Positions 7,272 through 15,875 of a DNA stretch of 64,000 bases are shown here, in pieces. Origin of the DNA: Methylumidiphilus sp963753955 (lineage in GTDB: Bacteria > Pseudomonadota > Gammaproteobacteria > Methylococcales > Methylococcaceae); NCBI GenBank assembly GCA_963753955.1, contig CAVWEM010000016.1, positions 22,334-86,333 of the forward strand. Reading direction: 5' to 3'. Under the pieces are notes generated by a model. It did not search any database. It saw nothing but the letters and a program-made list of their open reading frames with translations, and had not been told where the DNA came from. The first letter of the stretch is position 1; each line of letters begins with the position of its first letter. The position numbers and the translations under genes were made by a program.

Positions 7272-8912
7272 TCAGCGTAAGGTTTTGTAATAATTGAGCA
7301 GGCCGTTGGTGGAGGAATCGTGGGAAGCCACCGGCTCGTCACCGGCCATGTCCTTCAGCACGGTTTTGGCGAGTTGCTTGCCCAGTTCCACGCCCATCTG
7401 GTCGAAGGAGTTGATATTCCATACCGCCCCTTGCACGAAGACTTTGTGTTCATAGAAGGCGATGAGCTTGCCCAAGGTTTCCGGGGTCAGCTTTTGGTAG
7501 AGGAAGGAATTGGATGGCTTGTTGCCGGGGAAGGTCTTGGCCACGGCCAAGGCGTCGAGCCGGTCCTCCGCCACGCCTTCCGCCTCCAACTCGGCCCGTG
7601 CCTCCGCTGTGGTCTTGCCGCGCATCAGGGCTTCGGTCTGGGCAAAAAAATTGGAGGCCAGGGTGGCTTGGTGTTCGCCTAGACGGTGGTGGCTCTGCGC
7701 GGCGACGAGGAAGTCGCAGGGAACCAGCTTGCTGCCTTGGTGGATCAACTGATAGAAGGCATGTTGGCCGTTGGTGCCTGCCTGGCCGAAGATCACCGGG
7801 CCGGTGTCGTAATCCAGCCGCTTGCCTTCGATGTCCACGCCTTTGCCGTTGCTCTCCATGTCCAATTGCTGGAGATGGTCGGCCAGATAATCCATATATT
7901 GATCATAGGGCAGGACGGCATGGGTTTGCGCGTTGAAGAAATTGTTGTACCAGATGCCCAGCAGGCCCATGATGACCGGGATGTTACGCTCCAAAGGCTC
8001 GTTGCGGAAATGCTGGTCCACCTTATGCGCCCCGGCCAACAGCGCCTCGAAATTATCCATGCCGATGGCGACGGCGATGGGTAGGCCGATGGCCGACCAC
8101 AGCGAATAGCGTCCACCCACCCAATCCCAGAATTCAAACATATTGTGCGTGTCGATGCCGAAAGCTGCTACCTTTTCCGCGTCGGTGGAGACGGCGACGA
8201 AATGCTTGGCAATAGCGTCTTTGTCCTGTCCCGAGGCCATGAACCATTCCCGCGCCGACAGCGCGTTGGTCATGGTTTCCAGGGTGGTGAAGGTTTTTGA
8301 GGCGAGGATGAATAGGGTGGTTTCCCTATCCAGGTTTTTGACCGTCTCGACCAGGTCGGAGGCGTCCACGTTGGAGACGAAATGCACTTTCAATTCGGGG
8401 CGGCAATACGGTGTCAGCGCCTTGGTCACCATTTTCGGCCCTAGATCCGAGCCACCGATGCCGATATTCACCACGTCGGTGATCGGCTTGCCGGTGTAGC
8501 CGTGCCATTCCTGGGAGCGTACTGCGTCGCTGAAATGGCGCATCTTGTGCAGCACACGGTTCACATCAGGCATCACGTCCTGCCCATCGACATGGACGGG
8601 CTGGTTGGAACGGTTGCGCAGGGCGGTGTGCAGCACGGCGCGGCCTTCGGTGTTGTTGATCTTCTCGCCTTGGAACATGGCCTCGATCTTGTCGCCCAGG
8701 CCTGCCTGCCGGGCAAGGTCGAACAAATGGCCTAGGGTCTTGTCGGTGATGCGGTTTTTGGAGTAGTCAAAGAGGATGTCGTCGAAGCGCAGGAAGTAGC
8801 GTTCAAAGCGTGCCGGGTCGGCGTCGAACAGATCCCGCAAGTGCAAGCGGGCCATTTCCCATTGATGTTCTTGCAAAACTTGCCACGCCGGAAGTTGGGA
8901 GCACCGAGACAT
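7272..8912 (-). CDS. pgi: Glucose-6-phosphate isomerase
   Basis: A 546-residue, full-length cytoplasmic isomerase interconverting glucose 6-phosphate and fructose 6-phosphate. Recognisable segments include NIGIGGSDLGPKMVTKAL, the FILASKTFTTLETMTNA phosphate loop, WDWVGGRYSLWSAIGLPI, the catalytic-region block GQAGTNGQHAFYQLIHQG, and LTPETLGKLIAFYEHKVF near the end. An AAGGA site lies eight bases before the ATG at 8912. It is followed at three bases by pgl, so sugar-phosphate isomerisation and lactone hydrolysis are co-expressed, as expected for hexose-phosphate cycling in a ribulose monophosphate or Entner-Doudoroff organism. Confidence 0.95.
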   Translation of the reverse strand: MSRCSQLPAWQVLQEHQWEMARLHLRDLFDADPARFERYFLRFDDILFDYSKNRITDKTLGHLFDLARQAGLGDKIEAMFQGEKINNTEGRAVLHTALRNRSNQPVHVDGQDVMPDVNRVLHKMRHFSDAVRSQEWHGYTGKPITDVVNIGIGGSDLGPKMVTKALTPYCRPELKVHFVSNVDASDLVETVKNLDRETTLFILASKTFTTLETMTNALSAREWFMASGQDKDAIAKHFVAVSTDAEKVAAFGIDTHNMFEFWDWVGGRYSLWSAIGLPIAVAIGMDNFEALLAGAHKVDQHFRNEPLERNIPVIMGLLGIWYNNFFNAQTHAVLPYDQYMDYLADHLQQLDMESNGKGVDIEGKRLDYDTGPVIFGQAGTNGQHAFYQLIHQGSKLVPCDFLVAAQSHHRLGEHQATLASNFFAQTEALMRGKTTAEARAELEAEGVAEDRLDALAVAKTFPGNKPSNSFLYQKLTPETLGKLIAFYEHKVFVQGAVWNINSFDQMGVELGKQLAKTVLKDMAGDEPVASHDSSTNGLLNYYKTLR

Positions 8913-8945
8913 GATAGGGTTCCTTGAATGAGCCGTTGAGGGTGA

Positions 8946-8968
8946 GGCCGGTTTGTCCGGCCTTTTTT
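8946..8968 (+). terminator. GC-rich hairpin with T-run on the plus strand
   Basis: GGCCGG pairs with CCGGCC around a five-base loop and is followed by TTTTTT. It lies between two leftward genes, dgcA and pgi, so the T-run is on the wrong strand for them. It may act weakly on antisense transcripts, or the stem alone may matter in the pgi leader. Confidence 0.35.
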
Positions 8969-9054
8969 GGGGACAATGCTACTACAGGCGCACAATCGAA
9001 TAAACGGCGATGGTGGTAATTAAGCGTTTCGGGAGGGATTTTGGGGGCTTGGGT

Positions 9055-10071
9055 TCAATCGGGTGGGCCAGATGTCCGCGCCGCCAGGCTGTCGCCCCAC
9101 AATGCCCCGTCCGGCGGATAAACCTGGCTACCCTCGAAACGCAAACCCGGTTGGCGATCCTTTTCCAATAGCAGGGGGCCGTCGAGATCCACATAAGCGA
9201 CGCCTTGCGCCAGCAAAAACGCCGGAGCCATGGCCAGCGAAGTCGCCACCATGCAGCCGACCATGACGACGAAGCCCAGTTCCACGGCCAAAGCCTTGGT
9301 CGCCAAGGCTTCGGTCAATCCGCCGGTCTTGTCCAGCTTGATGTTCACCGCGTCGTATAGGCCAAGCAAAGCCTTGAGGCTGTCGGCGGCGTGGCAGGAT
9401 TCGTCGGCGCAGACCGGAATGGGCCGGGGGAGATTGGCCAGTTCCTGGTCGTCACCCGCCGGGAAGGGCTGTTCCAGCATTTCCACACCCAAACGGGCCA
9501 GTGTCGGCGTCAGGGCAAAATAGTCGTCGCGGTTCCAGGCTTCGTTGGCATCGACCAGCAGCCGTGCCTTCGGTGCGTAAGTTCGCACGGTGGCGACCCG
9601 TTCCAAATCGCCCGCCCCGGCCAGCTTCAGTTTAAGCAAAGGCCGCTTGGCTTCTTTCGACGCCTCAATCGCCAGCTTGGCCGGGGTATCGACACTCAGG
9701 GTATAAGCCGTGGTCAGGCATTGCGGCGGCGGCAGCCCGGCCAATTGCCAGACTGGACGGCCCGTCCGCTTGGCCTCCAGATCCCATAGGGCGCAGTCTA
9801 TGGCATTGCGCGCCGCGCCGGGCGGCAGAGCCGACAACAAAGCTTCGCGCTCCAAACCCTGCTGTACGGCGGGCCGGATGGATTCGATGGCGGCGATGAC
9901 GCTCTCGGGAGTCTCGGCGTAGCGGGGATAGGGCCGGCATTCGCCGCGTCCCACCGACAACCCTTCGCGGATCTCGACCACAACCACGCGGATGTCGGTG
10001 TAACTGCCCCGCGAGATGCGGAAGATCCCGCGCAACGGCCATGACTCCAGGCGCACACTCAGTTGTCGCAT
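9055..10071 (-). CDS. dgcA: Dipeptide epimerase-family enzyme, probable N-acetyl-D-glutamate racemase
   Basis: A 338-residue member of the enolase superfamily (mandelate racemase/muconate lactonising group, closest to L-Ala-D/L-Glu epimerases). Visible catalytic features are the LLKLKLAG lysine motif near 167, the metal ligands in LLVDANEAW near 193, EQPFP near 219, CADESCHAAD near 243, and the second lysine in VNIKLDKTGG near 267. It overlaps dgcN by 13 bases. That gene pair is the known DgcN-DgcA arrangement, in which D-glutamate is N-acetylated and the acetyl-D-glutamate is then racemised to the L form. If the pair is read otherwise, the enzyme would epimerise the murein dipeptide L-Ala-D-Glu; the context favours the former. 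Confidence 0.82.
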   Translation of the reverse strand: MRQLSVRLESWPLRGIFRISRGSYTDIRVVVVEIREGLSVGRGECRPYPRYAETPESVIAAIESIRPAVQQGLEREALLSALPPGAARNAIDCALWDLEAKRTGRPVWQLAGLPPPQCLTTAYTLSVDTPAKLAIEASKEAKRPLLKLKLAGAGDLERVATVRTYAPKARLLVDANEAWNRDDYFALTPTLARLGVEMLEQPFPAGDDQELANLPRPIPVCADESCHAADSLKALLGLYDAVNIKLDKTGGLTEALATKALAVELGFVVMVGCMVATSLAMAPAFLLAQGVAYVDLDGPLLLEKDRQPGLRFEGSQVYPPDGALWGDSLAARTSGPPD

Positions 10072-11075
10072 GGCCCGGCCTGGATGCGGTCAACCAAGCG
10101 ACCGACGCCAGTGCGCACGGCATCCACGCAGGGCAAGCCCAAACGCGCCTCGGTTTCGCCGATTAAACGCAGGGCCTCGGCTGCGCTGAAGGCGGCGGTA
10201 TTCAGGCTGACGCCTATGCAGAGTGCTTTGGGGTTGGTCAGGCGGGCGGCAGTTTCGTTGGCGGCGATGCAGTCTGCCAAATCGGGCAAGGGGAAATCCA
10301 ACACCCCGCGCATATGTGGCCGGCCAGGGGCATGGCACATCACCAAAGCATCCGGCTGCGCACCGTGCGACAGCCCCAGGCTGACCCCGGCAAAAGACGG
10401 ATGGAACAACGAGCCTTGGCCTTCGATCACATCCCAATGGCCCGAATCGTTGTCCGGGCTTAAAGCCTCCACCGCGCCGGAGATGAAGTCGGCGACCACC
10501 GCGTCGATTGACACGCCCTCCCCGGCGATCAGAATGCCGGTCTGCCCGGTGGCGCGGAAGCGGGCCTGCATGCCCCTTGCCTGCATTTCTTTTTCCAAGG
10601 CGAGCGCGGTGTACATCTTGCCGCAGGAGCAATCCGTGCCGACGGTCAGCAAACGTTTGCCCGAGCGTTTCCTGCCCGTCCCCACTTCAAAATGGGCCGT
10701 GGAATGGCGGACATCGAACAGGCTGCGCCCCCAATACCCGGCCAAGTCTGTAAGCTCGGGGATGTCGGCCAGGCGTTCATGCAAACCGCTGGCGATGTCC
10801 AGGCCCGATTCCAAAGCCAGCACCAATTGCGCGATCCAAGAGTCGGAGAAATGTCCGCCCCGGTTGGCGACGCCGACAATCAGTGTCCTCGCGCCCCGCT
10901 CCACGGCTTGCTGGATGGACAGATCCGGCAGGCCCAGATCCGCGTGGCAGCCCTCCAGCCGCAATTGGCCCACGCAGTCGTCAGGACGCCAATGCGCCAC
11001 ACCGTCGGCGGTCTTCGCGGCCAGTTGATCCGGGGCGTCGCCCAGGAATAGCAGATAGGGTTTGTTGATAGTCAT
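10059..11075 (-). CDS. dgcN: DUF1611-family protein, probable D-glutamate N-acetyltransferase
   Basis: A 338-residue DUF1611 protein. It shows an N-terminal Rossmann-like region (KPYLLFLGDAPDQLAAKTADG), the P-loop-like LLTVGTDCSCGKMYTALAL near residues 145-163, then FRATGQTGILIAGEGVSIDAV and the HAPGRPHMRGV motif. This matches the DgcN family, which acetylates D-glutamate. An in-frame ATG at 11129 exists, but GGAG lies five bases before the ATG at 11075, so I chose the latter. The downstream racemase gene overlaps its end. Together the two would let the cell use D-glutamate, for instance from cell-wall turnover. The donor for acetylation is not evident. Confidence 0.8.
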   Translation of the reverse strand: MTINKPYLLFLGDAPDQLAAKTADGVAHWRPDDCVGQLRLEGCHADLGLPDLSIQQAVERGARTLIVGVANRGGHFSDSWIAQLVLALESGLDIASGLHERLADIPELTDLAGYWGRSLFDVRHSTAHFEVGTGRKRSGKRLLTVGTDCSCGKMYTALALEKEMQARGMQARFRATGQTGILIAGEGVSIDAVVADFISGAVEALSPDNDSGHWDVIEGQGSLFHPSFAGVSLGLSHGAQPDALVMCHAPGRPHMRGVLDFPLPDLADCIAANETAARLTNPKALCIGVSLNTAAFSAAEALRLIGETEARLGLPCVDAVRTGVGRLVDRIQAGPCDN

Positions 11076-11483
11076 GGTCACTCCGGCAAGGCTTTTGGAC
11101 GTCATGCGCCCGCTGGGAAAGGGTTGCAATGGGAATGGCGGGCGGAAAAGTTAAAAAATGCTGCTGCGCAAAGCCGTATCGTTTCAAGTGGATGAATCCG
11201 CCCTATCTATATTGCCGTTTCCTGGCATCTTCCCGGCTTCGGGCTATCAATACAGAGCTTGCGCACGTTAGGCTTTGAGGAATACGATGTTGCTGGATTT
11301 CGACGAAGCCAAAATTGCCGAACACACCCGCCACGGGTGTACGACGATGCGTTTAGGGCCATAGGTGTGCTGACGAAGGAGGCTCACCGGTTCGCGTTTG
11401 ATGTGCCGCGTTCCTCAGCGTTTCTATTTGCACCTGAGCATTGAATCGCGAAGAACCATTTCTTAGACTTGCAGGAGAATGAG
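11076..11483. other. Intergenic stretch with no recognisable gene
   Basis: About 400 bases between the divergent dgcN and a small membrane protein gene. GC-rich on the left and increasingly AT-rich on the right. Short open frames from 11259 and 11287 do not resemble any protein I know. It probably holds the dgcNA promoter and marks the left border of the AT-rich islet. Confidence 0.5.
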
Positions 11484-11828
11484 ATGAACCTTAAAGAAAT
11501 TTTTGAATTACCAAATAAAATCGATGCCCTATCAAGTGCTAATTCTTTTGAAGCTGAAAAAATAAAACTCAAAATGGAGTGGTATAAAATATGGGGTACT
11601 ATTTTTTCAATATTCATACCATTAATTAGCGGTGTTATTGCCATTGTTGTTGGTGTAGTTCTGGAAAATGAAAGAGCGAACACAAATTTCCAGATCAAGG
11701 CCATGGAAATAGCGATGACTGTTTCAGAGCCTGAAGTCGCAGCAAAAAAAGCCATTATTATTTATGATTTATTTCCTGATCGCTTCCCTAAAGACTTTAA
11801 AGAAAAAATCTACGCCCCTCCAAAATAA
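11484..11828 (+). CDS. Small single-pass membrane protein with N-terminal coiled region, unknown function
   Basis: A 114-residue protein of unrecognised family. An N-terminal amphipathic, Lys/Glu-rich segment (about residues 1-35, LSSANSFEAEKIKLKMEWYK) leads into one long hydrophobic helix (about 38-60, IFSIFIPLISGVIAIVVGVVL). A polar C-terminal half ends PPK. AGGAG at 11473-11477 stands six bases before the ATG at 11484, so the TTG at 11469 is less likely. Base composition is much richer in A+T than the neighbouring metabolic genes, as in the next gene, which points to recent acquisition. Whether it works with the secreted proteins and glucanase that follow is unknown; there is a 44-base gap. 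Confidence 0.6.
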   Translation: MNLKEIFELPNKIDALSSANSFEAEKIKLKMEWYKIWGTIFSIFIPLISGVIAIVVGVVLENERANTNFQIKAMEIAMTVSEPEVAAKKAIIIYDLFPDRFPKDFKEKIYAPPK

Positions 11829-11872
11829 GCAACGACTGATACGAAAAAACACATTCTTGGAAGATGACGATC

Positions 11873-12701
11873 ATGAGATCAAATGTGTCGATTAAAAAAC
11901 CACTATACTTCACATGGATACTCCTTAGTGTGCTTTAGTTTATTGACAGGTATGGTTAATAAATCCATCGCCGATTCTTGGTGTCCACCGCAGAATCGGG
12001 ATTCTCGGTGCAAACCGATTGGCGGTCTACCACCTCAAGAACCCCCTCCACCTATTTTTCCACAGCCCATACAACCTAAAAAATCACATCATAGCCTGTG
12101 TCAGATAGAGCCTACTCCTGATTTCCTACCACCCCCCGCCGCCGCAGGTCGTTTTTATATATTTCATAGTGGTGGGAAACCCCATATAGACCTCAATTGG
12201 CATTCTATGCCAGACCCGGTGCAACAGGAGGAAGCCATTAGGCCAAAGTGGTGTTATGGATATGATTCCCAAGGAGAGGGTTCTGAGCATAATAGCTTGA
12301 AGTTGAATTTCATATTCAAACGACATCCAGCAAAAAATATGGGGATTACGCTGTTGAGCGAAGCTGATTGTTTTGGAGACAAATATCGTTGCAATCCAAC
12401 TTACAACCTTTCGCAATACTCTAGCCTTGTCTTCTCGGCACGGGGAGAGAAAGGCGATGAGAAAATTCAAGTCAAAGCAGCGTTTAGCAGTCAAATCTAT
12501 GGGGATTCAGCGCAAGAAACAATCGTCTATCCAAACACTGGCTTAATACATCTGACAAGTGATTGGAGGGAATATAAAATCTCTCTCGGTGGCGTTGACC
12601 TAAGTCGCATTATAACCCCTTTTTCTATCACTGCTCAGGCGAGAGAGGCTCTTCCAGAAGACACGGTAATTATTTTTTTGGATGAAATCTACTATGAATA
12701 G
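11873..12701 (+). CDS. Secreted beta-sandwich-like protein, paralogue of the next gene; probable one-base frameshift in the signal peptide
   Basis: No family recognised by name. Residues of the C-terminal 120 (SSLVFSARGEKGDEKIQVKA, then YGDSAQE, DWREYKISLGG, ITPFSI, IFLDEIYYE) match the gene at 12796 segment by segment, and the pattern resembles a carbohydrate-binding galactose-binding-like domain. The N-terminal third is Pro-rich (PPQEPPPPIFPQP). The uninterrupted frame can start at 11883, but a better start is the ATG at 11873, preceded by GGAAG. It encodes a basic, hydrophobic signal-peptide-like segment that runs into a stop unless one T of the run at 11934-11936 is removed; it then joins SLLTGMVNKSIADSW. 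It is AT-rich, unlike the flanking genes. Confidence 0.55.
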
Positions 12702-12795
12702 GCAGTGCATGCGCAACCAAATCCCTATCAAGCTTTTAGAGACAAACAAATCCGTAGTCTACACCCATGTATAACAACCCACTCGAGGACTTGAC

Positions 12796-13419
12796 ATGCC
12801 AAACCATAAATATTTTTCACCAATTGCCTTGATGGCCATTGCATTCATTTCTACCCTTAGCTCCGCTGTCGCGGAGGAAAAGGTATACGTTTACAAGGAT
12901 GCCAACGCCGCCGAGAATCATGGCGTATGGGGCAATGTCATGCCAGCGCGGGCAGCCGACACCAATAGCGTCCGCTTTAAGACATCCATTGCGCCGGGTT
13001 ACGGCGGCAAAGGAACGGCGGTGCAGGTTACTTTTGATCTGAATCAGCCACCGAATTGGGTCGGGCTGGTCGTGCCGGTTCAACAAGACTACTGGGGAGA
13101 GTGGGAAGCCACTGGACTCGATCTATCGAAAGCGAAAAAGCTTGTTTTCTACGCTAAAGGTGAAAAGGGCGATGAACAAATCCAGGTCAAAGCGGCCATC
13201 GCCACCGACAAGCAATACGGTGACTCTGCGTTGATACCTGTCACTAGCCCTTGGTTAACACTCGAAAAGGACTGGAAGCGTTATGAAATACCCATTGAGG
13301 ACGGCAGCCAGTTGAAGCGGGTTATCACACCTTTTGCCCTGATTGCAAACAAGTCTTACAACCTAGGGGGGCGCATTACTTTCTACGTCGATGAGATTTA
13401 TTATGAACTATCCAAATAA
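12796..13419 (+). CDS. Secreted beta-sandwich-like protein, possible carbohydrate-binding module
   Basis: A 207-residue protein with a clear signal peptide (YFSPIALMAIAFISTLSSAVA cut before EEKVYVYKD). The rest has alternating strands typical of a jelly-roll or galactose-binding-like domain: LDLSKAKKLVFYAKGEKGDEQ, IQVKAAIATDKQYGDSA, LEKDWKRYEIPIED, RVITPFALIAN, ITFYVDEIYYE. Such modules often bind polysaccharides at the cell surface. Its C-terminal half is paralogous to the preceding gene. AGGA precedes the ATG. The stop lies inside the next gene, a GH17 enzyme, so the two are coupled and this protein may deliver or bind the same glucan. The exact function is not known. Confidence 0.68.
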   Translation: MPNHKYFSPIALMAIAFISTLSSAVAEEKVYVYKDANAAENHGVWGNVMPARAADTNSVRFKTSIAPGYGGKGTAVQVTFDLNQPPNWVGLVVPVQQDYWGEWEATGLDLSKAKKLVFYAKGEKGDEQIQVKAAIATDKQYGDSALIPVTSPWLTLEKDWKRYEIPIEDGSQLKRVITPFALIANKSYNLGGRITFYVDEIYYELSK

Positions 13420-14431
13420 ACCAGCGGCTGACGGTAAATCGCTGGGGGCAAAACAGTGGACAGGTATCGGACTCGCGCTAACCCTATGTGGAATAGTGCC
13501 GGGTTGCGCAGCAGAAGAGAGCGCCAAAGTCGCTCGTTTTTTTGAATACCTGGCCGACTGCAAAACTGAACCGGCGCTTGTCGCGTTCAACCCGAGCCAA
13601 TTTGATCCAAGGCGAACTGTGGATGTGAGCGACACCGCTCTTGCTAGCTTACGCGAGGATTTGCGAGCCTTGACACCCACCTTCAACGGATTAGTGTTGT
13701 ACGAGACCCTGCCGAAACTGACCAAGGCCATTCTCACTGCTGCCCAGGAGAAAGGATACCAGGCAGTCCTTTTGGGCATCTGGAATCCAAAGCAGGACGA
13801 GGAAATCAAAGAGGTAGCTGCGGTGATTGCGCAATTTCACAAACAGTTGGCGCTGGCAGTGGTCATCGGCAATGAAGGTTTGATTGACAATCGCTACTCC
13901 ATTGAGGACATTCAAAGCGCTGCTAATAAATTGCGGGTTTTGTTGCCGCCAGGTATCGATATTCCTTTCACGACCTCAGAGCCAGTCGGCGAATATGGAC
14001 TGGCGGCAGTGATTAAATTTGGTGACTTTTTGGCACCTAATATCCACCCCGCCGTCGATCAGGACAGCGTGGAACCGGCTGCCGCCGCCGCATGGGTAAA
14101 GCAGCGCGCCCACGCCTTGGTGACGGTCGGGAAAAAACCCGTCCTTGTCAAGGAAACAGGTGTTCCGAACGGCGGGACGCCAGGGTATACCCCCGAAACA
14201 CAACGTGCGTTCTGGCGAGAATATTTACAAGGGGGAAGGTTTGTGCAAACTGCGAGCGAGCCGTGGATATCCTATGCCGCCGCCTTTGAGGCATTCGATA
14301 TGCCATGGAAAGCCGAGAAGTCCGGCTTGCCCATTGAGGGACATTGGGGGCTGCTTGATGCCAAACGGCAGCGTTATTCTGCCTTCGAGGCATGGCAACA
14401 TACTGAGCCGCATTGCCAGGGGAAAAAATGA
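13391..14431 (+). CDS. GH17-family beta-glucanase/transglycosylase-like lipoprotein
   Basis: A 346-residue exported protein with a hydrophobic leader and a possible lipobox ending in Cys39 (GIVPGC). Its TIM-barrel sequence resembles glycoside hydrolase family 17: strand-end motifs FNGLVLYETL, AVLLGIWN, ALAVVIGNEGL with the presumed acid/base Glu162, and KKPVLVKETGVPNGG with the presumed nucleophile Glu255. Both catalytic positions are present. GH17 enzymes of Proteobacteria cleave or rearrange beta-1,3-glucans, often in exopolysaccharide or cyclic-glucan synthesis. It overlaps the end of the secreted module gene by 29 bases, or by 17 if the ATG at 13403 is used. It probably acts in the periplasm or at the surface. 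Confidence 0.78.
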   Translation: MRFIMNYPNKPAADGKSLGAKQWTGIGLALTLCGIVPGCAAEESAKVARFFEYLADCKTEPALVAFNPSQFDPRRTVDVSDTALASLREDLRALTPTFNGLVLYETLPKLTKAILTAAQEKGYQAVLLGIWNPKQDEEIKEVAAVIAQFHKQLALAVVIGNEGLIDNRYSIEDIQSAANKLRVLLPPGIDIPFTTSEPVGEYGLAAVIKFGDFLAPNIHPAVDQDSVEPAAAAAWVKQRAHALVTVGKKPVLVKETGVPNGGTPGYTPETQRAFWREYLQGGRFVQTASEPWISYAAAFEAFDMPWKAEKSGLPIEGHWGLLDAKRQRYSAFEAWQHTEPHCQGKK

Positions 14432-14517
14432 AAGATGCCTAGGTGGAATTACAATCTCTTTGACAACCCGAAATCATTTTTCTCGTCCTCATGTCCCAGC
14501 GTCACCGCCACTAAGCC

Positions 14518-14567
14518 AAGCCGGAAACGCCAATTCGAGCGTAAGCAAGAATTAGCGTTTCCGGCTT
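14518..14567. terminator. 19-base-pair hairpin between GH17 gene and hoxY
   Basis: AAGCCGGAAACGCCAATTC at 14518-14536 pairs with 14549-14567 with one mismatch, loop of 12 bases. It separates the converging GH17 and hoxY genes. No T-run follows directly on either strand, so it may be a REP-like element or a bidirectional stop. Confidence 0.6.
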
Positions 14568-14605
14568 GATATACCGAGTTGCTTATCCGGCCTTCGGCCA
14601 AAGCC

Positions 14606-15148
14606 TCAATCGTAATGCACCAACTCGTAAGGCAGGGTCGGCTGTTGGCCGGCAGCCAGTTCGGTGAGGAATTTCCAGAACACATCCGCCGATGGCGGGC
14701 AGCCGGGGAGGAAGTAATCCACCTTCACCACTTCGTGGATCGGATGCACCTTGTCCAGCAACAAGGGCAGTTCGGGGTCGTTGGGTATGTGGGGATTGTC
14801 CACGCCGATCCCGTCCAAGTAAGCCTCCTTCAGGCAGTCTTCCAAAGCCACATGGTTGCGCATGGCGGGCAGGCCGCCGTTGATGGCGCAAGCGCCGACG
14901 GCGACGAGGACTTTGCAGTGTTTGCGGAACTCGCGCAGGGTGTGGACATTTTCCGCATTGCAGACGCCGCCCTCAATCAGGCCGATGTCCACCGTCTCGC
15001 TGCAAACCTTGATGTCGGTGATCGGCGAGCGGTCGAATTCGGCGATTTCGGCCAGTTGCAGGATGCGTTCGTCGATGTCCAGGAAAGACATATGGCATCC
15101 GAAGCAGCCGGCCAGGGAGGTGGTTGCGACTTTCAGTTTTTCAGCCAT
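14606..15148 (-). CDS. hoxY: NAD-reducing [NiFe] hydrogenase small subunit HoxY
   Basis: A 180-residue small subunit of the soluble bidirectional hydrogenase, carrying the proximal iron-sulfur cluster. The cysteine pattern is present: GCFGCHMS near residues 14-21, GACAINGG near 82-89, and PGCPP near 149-153. The protein lacks a Tat signal, as expected for the cytoplasmic enzyme. It starts inside the end of hoxU (8-base overlap), so hoxF-hoxU-hoxY form one leftward operon. In known clusters hoxH, the large nickel subunit, comes next. Here the next 170 bases hold only a hairpin, and then a convergent GH17 gene, so the catalytic partner is not in this locus. Confidence 0.88.
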   Translation of the reverse strand: MAEKLKVATTSLAGCFGCHMSFLDIDERILQLAEIAEFDRSPITDIKVCSETVDIGLIEGGVCNAENVHTLREFRKHCKVLVAVGACAINGGLPAMRNHVALEDCLKEAYLDGIGVDNPHIPNDPELPLLLDKVHPIHEVVKVDYFLPGCPPSADVFWKFLTELAAGQQPTLPYELVHYD

Positions 15149-15875
15149 GATCGTCTCCCGCCAATGCCATTTCAGTTTCCAGGCTTACCTCGCCGATCTG
15201 GCGGTGGTCGTACAGACGCTCGCCTATGGGTATCTCAAAGCCATGGCGCTTGATGAGGATCGCGCCGACCGGGCAGACCTGGGCGGCCTTGTCGGTGGCT
15301 TCCAGGGTGCTGTCTTTCAATAGGCCGCTGGGTGAGTTGACGACCAGATGGGTGTCGATGCCGCGCCCGGCGATGCCGAACACGTCTTTGCCGTCCACTT
15401 CGCGGCTGGCCCGCACACACAATTCGCAGAAGATGCAGCGGTCACGGTCGAGCAGGATGTCAGGATGGGAGGCGTCCGCCTCCCGAGTCGGGTAGAACAG
15501 CGGGAAGTGGTTGTCCAGCATGTTCAGCGAATAAGCCACGGCCTGGAGCTTACAGTTGCCGCTCTTTTCGCAGGAAGGGCAGAAGTGGTTGCCTTCCACG
15601 AACAGCATCTGCGTGACGACGAGGCGGGCCTGGTTCACTTCTTCGGTGTCATTCTGCACAACCTGGCCAATTTCCGCCGGGAAGGTGCAGGCGGTGGCCT
15701 TACGTCCGTTCACCAAGACTTCGCACAGCTTGCAACTGCCATGCGCGGTGAACTCGGGGTTGTGGCATAGATGCGGGATGTATACGCCGGCCCGGCGGGC
15801 CGCTTCCATGATGGTGTCGCCGTCCTGGAACGGAATGGCTTTGCCGTCGATGTTGATGGTTTGCTGCGGGTTCAT
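15141..15875 (-). CDS. hoxU: NAD-reducing hydrogenase diaphorase small subunit HoxU
   Basis: A 244-residue electron-transfer subunit homologous to the N-terminal part of NuoG. It contains an N-terminal plant-type [2Fe-2S] domain (YIPHLCHNPEFTAHGSCKLCE, with a later Cys in ATACTFP), the His/Cys cluster HFCPSCEKSGNCKLQ near residue 99, and a C-terminal ferredoxin-like part with CIFCELCVRAS and a later CPVGAI. It relays electrons between the HoxY clusters and the flavin of HoxF. It overlaps hoxF by four bases and hoxY by eight, which points to one transcript and coordinated translation. Confidence 0.9.
   Translation of the reverse strand: MNPQQTINIDGKAIPFQDGDTIMEAARRAGVYIPHLCHNPEFTAHGSCKLCEVLVNGRKATACTFPAEIGQVVQNDTEEVNQARLVVTQMLFVEGNHFCPSCEKSGNCKLQAVAYSLNMLDNHFPLFYPTREADASHPDILLDRDRCIFCELCVRASREVDGKDVFGIAGRGIDTHLVVNSPSGLLKDSTLEATDKAAQVCPVGAILIKRHGFEIPIGERLYDHRQIGEVSLETEMALAGDDHG

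Noticed and set aside
10063..11028. Long plus-strand frame opposite dgcN
   Set aside because: Its codons are the antisense of a well-supported gene; composition is Arg/Ser/Pro-rich without any domain.
14432..14605. Possible hoxH remnant downstream of hoxY
   Set aside because: Translation in all minus-strand frames shows none of the large-subunit motifs; only a hairpin is present.
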